Of a stretch of 64,000 nt of DNA, positions 28,401 through 35,830 are shown piece after piece (positions within the stretch are counted from its first letter, which is position 1; each line of letters opens with the position of its first letter). The DNA lies in NCBI GenBank assembly GCA_977017575.1, contig CDRNVI010000063.1:434001-498000 (forward strand), in the 5' to 3' direction. Both the position numbers and the translations under genes were made by a program. Origin of the DNA: Paramoeba atlantica (lineage: Eukaryota; Discosea). The notes under the pieces were generated by a model, which was not told where the DNA came from, did not search any database, and saw only the letters and a list, made by a program, of their open reading frames with translations.

Positions 28401-30254
28401 AGCATCTCTCGGAGCATTTAGGAACCTGTGCCATAGGATTTCTTTTTCGGACAGAAGTTGTAAACGAGGATATTCGCGAATTGTCTCTCTGAAAATTGAA
28501 ACCACATGTACAGCAAAGGACGGTTCTATTTGAGCTAGCGGTGGAAGTGGTTCCATGTCTCTGTGCGTGTCGGATTCCTTCGTCGTCTCTGACATGCTCT
28601 CCGGAAAATTTAGCGTGTTTACTCCTTTGCTTGGTATTCGATTTATCTTCGTAGCACAGATTTGAAAGACTCGCACTTTGTCAGACTGTGGAAGAAAGAG
28701 GTTTCCTTGGGGTCCGGTTTGTCCTTCAGCAGGGGAGTACGCAATCTTTATTGCGGTGGTTGTAAAACTACCGCTCTACACTCGATTATTGAAAAAAAAG
28801 TGAACAAAAACAGTGAAAATATAAAGAGGAACACAGTAATATAATAGAAGAAAAAAATATAAAAGGGGGCTCCGGTGGTCCAAAACTGAAAAAAAATTTT
28901 GAAAAAAATGGGGGGTCCATGGGGGGGGTCCAGGGGGGGGGTCCAGGGGGGGGGTCCAGGGGGGGGGTCCAGGGGGGGGGGGGCATGGTCGATCAAATTT
29001 TTTCGAAAAAATTAGTTTTCGAAAAAAAACCGCAGAAAGGGTAGCCGGGGTCTTGGCGCGCATTTTCCACCCCCCTACCCGGGGGTGACCCCCCCGCGTA
29101 TCCGCAGGACGGGTCCGCCAAGTTCGGATTTTTTCGGAAAATTTTTTTCGAAAAAAATTTCAACTTGGCGAAAAAAATGGTAAAAAAAATATTTTTCCAA
29201 AATCGTTTCCCCTATTGTATTTTGATAGTTTGGGACCTACACTAGCTTTCTAGGCAGTTGTTTTCGCAAGGTATCACTTCTTCGAACTGTGGTGCGCCCC
29301 CCAAAATGACCCACTTTTGACTAAAAAAGGTGAAAAAGTATTTTTCGGACCTAAAGGGGCATTTTTGTGTCGAAAGAATGGTATGGTTGGAGTCGCATTC
29401 TCTACCCAATACGTTCGGTAGGCTTTCATTCATGCCTGCGAGTGATTTCCCATGCGCAAATGTCGGATTTAGTGCTCTGAGAGCAAAAATATGCGAAAAT
29501 GACCCCATTTGTACCCGAAATTCGGCTATTTTTGGCTATAATCTTTTCCGTTTTCAACGCGAAGCGCGCAGCATGAGTGACTTCTAAGTTGAAAACAACC
29601 ACCGCGTTTAACGAAGAGCCTAATACGAACCTGACCTTTCCTTGAGACGCGGGACACTACTTCGCCGACAGAATAAAAAATTTCTTCTCCGTAGCGGAAG
29701 TTCCAAAGGATCTCGCATTGAGTACCGCGGCCCCATTCTGATACAATGTCTTGAACTTGGTCTGGCGCTTTCAAACTTCGTGTGCGTGCCAGCTCACTCA
29801 TACACAGATCGTCGGATGACATTGTTTCAGATGAGGTACTTAGGCCATCGGTGTCCGCTGACATGTCGTCTTCATTTTGCGGCGCATTTTCGGTTATTTG
29901 GGGAGACTTCGATGGCATATCTGAGCTTGTTTGATCCGAAGGTCGTGAGTCTCCGATGATAACTTTGATTTTCCGTGGTTTGCTTTGTCGTGATTCTTGT
30001 CGTGTGATGCATTCTCGCGGTTCGATGTTCATTTCGTCTGAATTTGTGGAGTTGTCGTGAATGTCGCTGCTTTTGTCCATAATCTCGTTTAGACCTTTGC
30101 CCTTTAGACTACCTACTTTTCCTTTCCATTTCTTCGACACTTGAGGTAGAATTGGTGTAGGGTAGTGTATTTCGTTCCAGTCGCTCTGTGGGTCGATATT
30201 GGATTCGTTGGTCGAGTGCTGCATTGCAAGTTTGGAGCGCGTTAGCACAACCAT
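25489..30254 (-). CDS. Reverse transcriptase/endonuclease of LINE L6 (interrupted by two inserts)
   Basis: Segments 30254-29625, 28751-28194 and 27792-25489. Joins read RKGQVR-IKIAYSPAEG and LDNVY-KQSPLTVEEK, both matching homologues in length and sequence. Start MVVLTRSK is shared with B1. The N-terminal region has APDQVQDIVSEWGRGTQC; reverse transcriptase with VTVDYTNAFNTPNR (motif A), GVRQGSALSS and catalytic AYMDDITLSS; zinc motif CPGCGSQQEG...HVAGC; FCTKC...HAC; endonuclease RSGPDLGIMW with LYDVTVVHTC; C-terminus WIGGLSN. Expected activity is target-primed reverse transcription after cleavage by the endonuclease. No stop or frameshift seen outside the inserts. Confidence 0.85.
27793..28193 (+). 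other. Intron-like structured insert, copy 3 (401 bp)
   Basis: Antisense to L6. Removing GAAATCC...GAACTATTA leaves GAT-AAC-GTC-TAC-AAA-CAA (DNVYKQ), the family consensus, with no target duplication. GCCGAGGGGC pairs with GCCCCTCGGC; CATAATTT with AAATTATG; GGGTTCC with GGAACCC; GCCTGC (near 27950) with GCAGGC (near 28142). The outer stem is TTCACG/CGTGGA on the gene-sense strand, where the one change is a G.U wobble; on the other strand it would be an A.C mismatch. Conservation is highest around the hairpins; the AT-rich spacers vary. Confidence 0.85.
28752..29624. other. Second type of intron-like insert (873 bp)
   Basis: Interrupts L6 between QVR and IKIAY. Removing 28752-29624 (or the same length shifted by up to two bases, since AT is ambiguous) restores the frame. 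GCGGTGGTTGT at 28753-28763 is the exact reverse complement of ACAACCACCGC at 29595-29605, so the ends can form an 11-bp stem close to both boundaries. GT-AG splicing at GTTCGT...AAAG would delete four conserved residues and is less likely. Inside is a G-rich repeat (28910-28983) and no convincing gene. No similarity to the 400-bp insert family was seen. Confidence 0.72.
28910..28983 (+). repeat. G-rich tandem repeat with GGTCCA units
   Basis: Several copies of GGTCCA separated by runs of 7-11 G, inside the 873-bp insert. Runs of this kind can form G-quadruplexes on the plus strand; on the L6 sense strand they are C-rich. The proline-rich frames predicted here follow from the repeat and are not taken as genes. 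Confidence 0.85.
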
Positions 30255-30315
30255 AAAATTTTTGTAAAGTTTAACGAAAAAAAAGCACACAACAAAGTGC
30301 AGAAAGAAAGAAACA

Positions 30316-30348
30316 CAACAAGGTACAGAAACTGTATCTTTATCGTTA
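30316..30348 (-). other. Spliced-leader copy d (complete, 33 nt), 5' end of L6
   Basis: Complete leader, followed by TGTGTTTCTTTC and the L6 5' UTR. On its 5' side it abuts GACACAAAACA, the 3' end of L5, without satellite between, so L6 entered next to L5 or the reverse. Confidence 0.88.
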
Positions 30349-30541
30349 TGTTTTGTGTCACTATATAAACTAGTTTATGAATAACAAACGTACAATGCCC
30401 GTCGGCCAACTAACGTAAATATAATTCTCAGAAATCAAAATTTCCATTGTACAATTCTTTTCGTAAACTTTTAGGATAATCGTTGTGAATAATAATAAGA
30501 ACTTTTAAGAGCTTTTCTAATGTGCGAACTTGTTGGTCGAC

Positions 30542-33500
30542 TCACTGACGCAGTCCACCAATCCAATGTGCTTCTGGAATATACTCGCGGAGCTGCGATA
30601 CAATAGTATACGCTGCTAGCTTTTCTATCTCGAGTTGGAAGGCCTCACGTACGTCTTCGTACTTTTGTTTGGCTCGTTGGGATAATGCCTTGAGGAGGGT
30701 TTTGGTGTCGTTGTGCAGAAGACCGCAGTCAGAGGCGGCCAGGCAACGAAAAGAGTCGCTTTCTACGCCTTTCTCCGTAACGTACTTCTTGAATTTCTTG
30801 TCGAGCACGTGCTGCATCAGCGCTGTACTTGTTTGTTTGGCATAGCTGCTGCAACAAGTGTGAACAACGGTAAAATCATACAGGACCTCCCCCATGTGGG
30901 GCCACATAATAGCAAGATCAGGACCGGATCGGATTCTGCGGGCTTTGCAAGGATGATGTTCAGCTACTTCCGCTGAGATGGAACACTTGCACTTAGTACA
31001 GAAAAACGAAGAATGGATGCGCGGTTCGATAATACAAGGGAGACCAGCTTTGGAGCACAAATCTGCGAGGTACCTCACTATGTGTGAGTGCTTTCTGGTG
31101 CAATTCATGCCCGAGCACCGGGAGCATCCTGCGACGTGTGGTATAATGCTGGTAGGAGATTCATGGCCACAGCATCCAGGGCATATAACATCGGCCGGTG
31201 CGTTATGTAATCCGATGCCCAAACGCATCATCAAAGTGTATCGGAAGAGGTACGGGTTTACATAATTGCTGGTGCTTTCTAAATGCATGTTTGATTCCTT
31301 TGTACGCTTCAATAAAAGTCCCATGTGAGAATCCTTCTGCAGCTCAGTTATCTGTTTATCGTGTTCTGCACTTAGCTTCTTTTTCAATAGCTTGCGCGCT
31401 GCCTCTCCTCGACTTTGCGGTTGTTTCACAGCTTTTTCGCTGCCTTTCTGATCTACCGGAGCGTTATTGGGTTTAAGGTGCTCATCAATAGATTTGCTGG
31501 CAGTTTCGAAGAAATGTTTTTGCTTCAGAGTCGAGGAAATTAAGCCTAGGCCACCGAGTTTCTGTGGTAGAGCGGCGAGTTTCAGGGCGTTTGCGTCTGC
31601 TCCACTCCACTTTTCTAGAACTTTGTTTACTTGGTTCTCGAAGGATTGTGCTAGTTGGAAAGTAGCGCCTGGCCGATGTACTCGTAGATGGTAATCGTGC
31701 CGTGGAATCGTACAACGGCGGAGAATGGCAAGAGACAAATTACTGGGACCCATAAGCAACAACCTGCGGAATAGGCACTTGTGTTTCTCCATTTTCTTGA
31801 TCAGCAGATTTTCCACGACTTGGTCTGTACCTACGTATGCGCCTAAGACTTTTATCGCATCACTGCAAAAGTTTACTCCAAGTTTTTCCAACGGAGGAGG
31901 CTGAGCTATGTTGGGAATGTTCTTCTGAAACCAATCGCATTTCTGGAAATTAATTCGGAGGTTCATCTCTGCGGCGATCTCACGCAGGTAAAAGAAAGCT
32001 GCCTCCAATGCTTGCACGTTTTTGGAGCTCAAAGTCACATCGTCTTGGTATGCTCGGATCTTCACGTCAGGATAGAGGTGCATGAGTTCTCGTAGCGGGC
32101 CTTGCAAAAGTGCGCAGAAGTACATTGATGAAAGTGCCGATCCTTGGCGAATTCCTGAAGAGCTTTCGATGGTAGCAAACAGAGCATTGTGCGCAAAAAA
32201 TAGCAGCTCAGAGGGAATCCCATATTCTAGGTAGAATAGGCGCATGAAAGGCTTGAAAATGGGATTACCAAGGAGTGCCTCAGCAATGGCGTTGCGTTGT
32301 GGTGTATTATACGCGTTGCTAAAATCGACGGTGAGGAGAGCATGTCCTTCTTCGTATTCATTTAAAAGTTCGTGAACGATGGACTCACATGCGTTTTTTT
32401 GCAAAATGCCTCGTTGAATTGGGGAGAAAAAATTTTGCAGAGCGTTTTCATGTCGTTGTAGAAGGATGGAACCGCAAATCTTCAGAATGGTATCCCCCAT
32501 CGCAATAGGTCGAATTCCATTTTGAGGTTTCGCTAGCGCGATGATTCTGCATCGGGTTAGACGTTTTCGCACATTCAGAGGAACTTCGCCGTTGATGACA
32601 TCCCGAAGCATGTGGCAAAGTGAAAGACATGACTCTTCGTCGTCTACGAGCAGTCGCATCATGCTTTCACTCAGGCCGGTTGGTCCTGGTGAAGCGCCTC
32701 TGGATAATTTTTCGGTCGCTAGGCGAACCTCTGATTTCTCAACAACGCCAGTCCGTGGGAAGTCTGCTTCCGGGATTCGTATGGCGTCGCCTTCAGGATG
32801 AAGTTGTTGAAGCTTTCGCACTTTTTCTTCAGGAGTGAGAGCTGATTCCTTGTAGACATTGTCCAGGATCCGAGTTGCTTTGCCAAGGTTTCCTGCCCGC
32901 GCCGTCTGTAGGGCGTGCCTGATCGAACGCCTGTCAATTTCTAACTCCGCCCGTTGTTCCGCACTCAAGTTGCTAGCTTCCAAGTTTTCTCGGTCGTTGC
33001 GAACATGAGCTACTTTTTGGTTTCGTCGAATTGCTTGACGTACTGTCGCAAGTGAATCGCGAGGCGCATTCAAAAATTTGTGCCATATCGCCTCTTTTTC
33101 TGAGTCAAGCTCCGCCGCTGCATATCCCCGAATTATCGCACGGAAAATCGCCACAACATGAACCGCGAAAGATGGGTCTATTTGAGCCATAGGCGGGAGC
33201 GGATCAAGGTCACTCTGACCGTCTTCGCATGAGATGTGCTCCGCTTGTTCCTCCAAATTTTGTGTCGGCATCTCGATTTTGAATAACTTAGTGGCTTGGA
33301 GGTTACAGATTCTGATTTTATTGGACGGTGGAAGATAAAGAAAACCGCATGGACCATCGTGACCTAGAGCCAGCTCGTATGAAATCTTGACTTTCACGGT
33401 TGATTTTCGCACGGTCCTGCCTACAACGATGCCGTTTGACTTGTAGTTTGTAGTGTTCTGTCGGAAGCCCCATTCGATCACACATTCTGTACCCTTGCCC

Positions 33501-34030
33501 CACTTGGAAACGATGTTGTACACTTGGTCGGGCGATTTGTTGCCGGCCTGTGTCATTAGCTCCTGTACTCGATCTTGCGTCGATCCATCGTCGTCCAGAC
33601 ACATTGTATCACTGGTCTCGCTTTCTGTTTCGGACATTTCTTTGGCTGGGTCCTCTTGGATATGGTTTTCGTCATGGGCTATGTTCTCGTGTGATTGACT
33701 CGTAGATCCGATGCGGAAGTTCTTGGCTTTGATTTTGATTAGATTCCGCGATGTGATTTCACACGGAGGCTCATGGTCCGCCCAATTCGGGGCTAGTGTT
33801 TTGGAACCTATTATCTTGATCTTTGGAGTCTTCTTCACCTTCACTGGTGTCTCCGTGTGCGATCCTGATTCTTCTGCTACCTTTATTCCGTTCGTCTTGC
33901 TTTGATCTCGTTGAGTACGTTGTTTTTCAACTCTCCCGTGAGACTTCCCGTTGTTCACTGTTGTTCTGCTGCCCTTTTTCCGCGTGTTTTCGGAATCTAA
34001 ACGAGAAGACGTACGAGAAAGGCGTGTCAT
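30542..34030 (-). CDS. Reverse transcriptase/endonuclease of LINE L5 (1,162 aa)
   Basis: ATG at 34030. Residues 1-160 are basic and low-complexity; 160-300 hold SPDQVYNIVSKWGKGTEC and SDLDPLPPMAQIDPSF; about 385-400 has GNLGKATRILDNVY. The reverse transcriptase spans about 440-720: VDFSNAYN (motif A, Asp about 569), GIRQGSALSS and catalytic YQDD at about 661-664. The thumb has HKCLFRRLLLMGPSNLSLAI. Zinc motif CPGC...HVAGC is at about 950-970 and a second, FCTKC...HHPC, at 1010-1030. The endonuclease has RSGPDLAIMW (PD about 1037) and LYDFTVVH (Asp about 1052) plus a downstream lysine-rich KKFKKYV, the PD...D...K pattern of RLE enzymes. All catalytic residues are present. Confidence 0.9.
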   Translation of the reverse strand: MTRLSRTSSRLDSENTRKKGSRTTVNNGKSHGRVEKQRTQRDQSKTNGIKVAEESGSHTETPVKVKKTPKIKIIGSKTLAPNWADHEPPCEITSRNLIKIKAKNFRIGSTSQSHENIAHDENHIQEDPAKEMSETESETSDTMCLDDDGSTQDRVQELMTQAGNKSPDQVYNIVSKWGKGTECVIEWGFRQNTTNYKSNGIVVGRTVRKSTVKVKISYELALGHDGPCGFLYLPPSNKIRICNLQATKLFKIEMPTQNLEEQAEHISCEDGQSDLDPLPPMAQIDPSFAVHVVAIFRAIIRGYAAAELDSEKEAIWHKFLNAPRDSLATVRQAIRRNQKVAHVRNDRENLEASNLSAEQRAELEIDRRSIRHALQTARAGNLGKATRILDNVYKESALTPEEKVRKLQQLHPEGDAIRIPEADFPRTGVVEKSEVRLATEKLSRGASPGPTGLSESMMRLLVDDEESCLSLCHMLRDVINGEVPLNVRKRLTRCRIIALAKPQNGIRPIAMGDTILKICGSILLQRHENALQNFFSPIQRGILQKNACESIVHELLNEYEEGHALLTVDFSNAYNTPQRNAIAEALLGNPIFKPFMRLFYLEYGIPSELLFFAHNALFATIESSSGIRQGSALSSMYFCALLQGPLRELMHLYPDVKIRAYQDDVTLSSKNVQALEAAFFYLREIAAEMNLRINFQKCDWFQKNIPNIAQPPPLEKLGVNFCSDAIKVLGAYVGTDQVVENLLIKKMEKHKCLFRRLLLMGPSNLSLAILRRCTIPRHDYHLRVHRPGATFQLAQSFENQVNKVLEKWSGADANALKLAALPQKLGGLGLISSTLKQKHFFETASKSIDEHLKPNNAPVDQKGSEKAVKQPQSRGEAARKLLKKKLSAEHDKQITELQKDSHMGLLLKRTKESNMHLESTSNYVNPYLFRYTLMMRLGIGLHNAPADVICPGCCGHESPTSIIPHVAGCSRCSGMNCTRKHSHIVRYLADLCSKAGLPCIIEPRIHSSFFCTKCKCSISAEVAEHHPCKARRIRSGPDLAIMWPHMGEVLYDFTVVHTCCSSYAKQTSTALMQHVLDKKFKKYVTEKGVESDSFRCLAASDCGLLHNDTKTLLKALSQRAKQKYEDVREAFQLEIEKLAAYTIVSQLREYIPEAHWIGGLRQ

Positions 34031-34061
34031 AAGCGTAGAAAAATAGAAAATTAAAATGAAT

Positions 34062-34078
34062 CAACAAGGTACAGAAAC
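34062..34078 (-). other. Spliced-leader remnant e (17 nt), 5' end of L5
   Basis: Last 17 nt of the leader (GTTTCTGTACCTTGTTG) followed by ATTCATTTTAATTTTC and the L5 start. The 5' part of the leader is lost, as in remnants c and f, and the satellite follows after a few bases. Confidence 0.78.
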
Positions 34079-34083
34079 AGAGG

Positions 34084-34214
34084 GTTAAGACCCTTTCTTT
34101 TGTTAAGACCCTTTCTTTTGTTAAGACCCTTTCTTTTGTTAAGACCCTTTCTTTTGTTAAGACCCTTTCTTTTGTTAAGACCCTTTCTTTTGTTAAGACC
34201 CTTTCTTTTGTTAA
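34084..34214. repeat. 18-bp satellite array, variant CCCTTTCTTTTGTTAAGA
   Basis: About seven units between the 5' end of L5 and an 84-bp piece of the retrocopy sequence. The array ends in TTAATTTTATC on the right. Confidence 0.96.
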
Positions 34215-34298
34215 TTTTATCAATTTTTTGCGAAGGGCCAACTGTGAGCGTAGCCCTGGGACATAATAATATTTTTTGGCGACCCGTGCGCTCCAGCG
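34215..34298 (-). pseudogene. 84-bp copy of the 6.3-kb retrocopy sequence
   Basis: Identical to about 6251-6334, including GGGCCAACTGTGAGCGTAGC. On the minus strand it encodes part of the WSARVAKKYYYVPGLRSQLA protein. It is cut on one side by satellite and on the other by the 3' UTR of chimera C1. A diverged piece is also present near 6963, again beside a satellite array. Confidence 0.7.
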
Positions 34299-35049
34299 CA
34301 TATATTATATACGCGCCGATTACTATCAAATGTGAGACATGTTCACCTTCCCCCCTTCTCTCAATTTTCAAAGAGAAACTATCCCGAAAATGAAATCTAT
34401 ATAATTTTATAAGCTGACTCAGCTTATAGTGATATTGTGTTTAGAACTTATATACTATATTCTTGAGTTTGCGTGCAGCCGTCTAAGTATTTCTTTAGCT
34501 GCGCATAAATCCCTAATCCATTAAGCTCCTGAATCGTCAGCTTCATTTCGAGTTCGACCTGTTTCCTGTTTAGCATGGCCGCGTCTGCTAGCGAGTGTAC
34601 CAAGTTCTGCGTATTGCGGTGCAAAGCGCCTCCTGCCAGTACGGGTAAACATTGAAATGAGTCTTCACGAATTAAGTTCGTACGTACATATGTGTTGGAC
34701 TTTCGCTGCAGCGCGTCATTCATGAGCTGTGTGCATTTCTTTCCACGATTAGACATTGAGAGTTCGTGAATAACTGTCAGATCATAGAAGACCGCACCCG
34801 TGTTCCAATAGATCACGAGATCGGGGCCAGACCGACAAAGTTTTTTTCCTGCACAAGTCTTCTGATGTACCAACTGGTTTTCCGGACTGATTGTGGATGG
34901 GCAAGCGATGCACTTCCACGTAGAGGGTTGCGATTCCGAGGGTTGCGAGGGTGGAGGTGATTGCACGGCGTGCCCTTTGCATTGGTTCACGTGCGCCGTC
35001 TTTTTGTTGAGAGCGTAATGTCGACCGCATGCGGCGCACAGAAAGCGGC

Positions 35050-35053
<4 letters not shown>
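34299..35053 (-). mobile_element. Chimeric LINE fragment C1 (B-type zinc finger joined to A2-type endonuclease)
   Basis: 5'-truncated copy starting at the poly(A) tail of the neighbouring fragment. The frame from about 35053 reads EGRFLCAACGRHYALNKK, matching the zinc-finger region of B1 (EGRFLCPGCKKHYSMRKQ). From about residue 45 it becomes an A2-type C-terminus: WKCIACPSTISPENQ...H...C, RSGPDLVIYW and FYDLTVIHEL, ending at 34448. The reverse transcriptase that should lie between is absent. A deletion or template switch between element RNAs would explain it. The 3' UTR (34299-34447) is AT-rich with an inverted repeat near 34410-34430 (AAGCTGA/TCAGCTT). Confidence 0.72.
34448..35053 (-). pseudogene. 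Zinc-finger/endonuclease fusion frame of C1
   Basis: An open frame of about 200 codons without a start of its own. Order: B-type CAACGRHY...HVNQC finger, a P/S/Q-rich linker, C-x2-C...H-x4-C finger (CIACPSTISPENQLVHQKTC), endonuclease with PD in RSGPDLVIYW and D in FYDLTVIHE. It keeps the target-cutting domain but has no reverse transcriptase, so it would not move by itself. Confidence 0.65.
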
Positions 35054-35088
<35 letters not shown>

Positions 35089-35239
35089 GATTAATAAGGG
35101 GGGAGAAGTATGAAACGCGGCATTGCCTCTATATTACCCAATACATGAACCATGAAGGTCCATTGGGGGGGGGGTATATGATTTGTAAACAAGCAATCAA
35201 ATTAGCAATTTCACATGTTGTAGCCCAAAACTAGCCCTC
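35054..35239 (-). mobile_element. 5'-truncated 3' end of a B-type LINE with poly(A)
   Basis: The T-run 35054-35086 is the tail. The adjacent 150 bp (AATAAGGGGGGAGAAGTATG, then GGTCCATTGGG and AAGCAATCAAATTAGCAATT) match the distal 3' UTR of B-type copies at 56074-56210 and 63039-63150. It is a typical short dead-on-arrival insertion. Confidence 0.75.
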
Positions 35240-35599
35240 TTTTTTTTTTTTTTTTTTGATTTCTTCGTATTTCTTTTGTTAATGAATGTTAATGAACAAT
35301 GATTTTGTTAATGAATGATCACCATTGTGGTATTCTTGATTTATCGTGTATTCAAAATTCACCGTTAAAGATTTCCTATTTTTTTTTAACGCACCTCGCT
35401 AACGGCATTCAACTGGTATGCAGCGAAAAGGCTTATGCTTAAGACCACTTTTGAAATGAATAGGTATAAACAAAAGGATTAAATCCCCAAATGCATATAT
35501 ACGTTTATGTGATCTCCGGGAAGTATTAGAACGAGCAAAATACATTGTTTTTTACTTCGTCATCTGACTATGACGGAACCAAAAAAACATCAATCTGCA

Positions 35600-35815
35600 T
35601 TCAACTGGTATGCAGCGAAACAGTAACAACCAAGAGCTGAAAGCTGCGGAACAATAATCACCAAGCAGCAAAACAAAAATAACCAAAGGCTGAAACCTAA
35701 CCAAGCAGCGAAACAGTAATCACCAAAGGCTGAAAGCAACGAAACATTATTAATCACCAAAGGCTGAAAGCAACGAAACATTATTAACGAAATGTTAAAA
35801 GCAGCGAAAATGTAA
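35600..35815 (-). repeat. Imperfect ~35-bp tandem repeats in the L7 3' UTR
   Basis: Five or six diverged units containing AATCACCAAAGGCTGAAAGC followed by AACGAAACATTATT (plus-strand reading); the two nearest the stop codon are almost identical. Tandem repeats in a LINE 3' UTR can help the element's own enzyme recognise its RNA, but nothing here proves this. Confidence 0.7.
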
Positions 35816-35830
35816 TATTCAGAGGAGTGT

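Larger units (their letters stand above)
25440..30348 (-). mobile_element. A1-type RLE LINE, copy L6 (full 5' end with spliced leader, two inserts)
   Basis: Begins with the complete 33-nt spliced leader (30348-30316), joined to the 3' end of the upstream LINE L5 with almost nothing between. After a short T-rich 5' UTR the ATG is at 30254 (MVVLTRSK). The gene continues to 25489, interrupted by two unrelated intron-like inserts (28752-29624 and 27793-28193). With both removed, the frame is open throughout. This makes it nearly complete and informative about timing: the template RNA was trans-spliced, yet the inserts are present. Confidence 0.85.
30349..34078 (-). mobile_element. A1-type RLE LINE, copy L5 (looks complete)
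   Basis: Runs from a 17-nt remnant of the spliced leader (34078-34062) through an uninterrupted 1,162-codon frame to a 3' UTR ending in GACACAAAACA at 30349, without poly(A). The 5' side meets a seven-unit satellite array. It is the best intact A-type element in the window and shares 1.44 kb of near identity with L4. The 3' motif GACACAAAAC also ends chimera C2 at 50323, suggesting a defined 3' terminus. Confidence 0.88.

Noticed and set aside
28748-29063. Proline-rich proteins predicted in the 873-bp insert
   Set aside because: They arise from the G-rich repeat read on the other strand.
30713-31694. Plus-strand frames opposite the LINE genes
   Set aside because: They mirror the conserved minus-strand LINE protein and lack family signatures.
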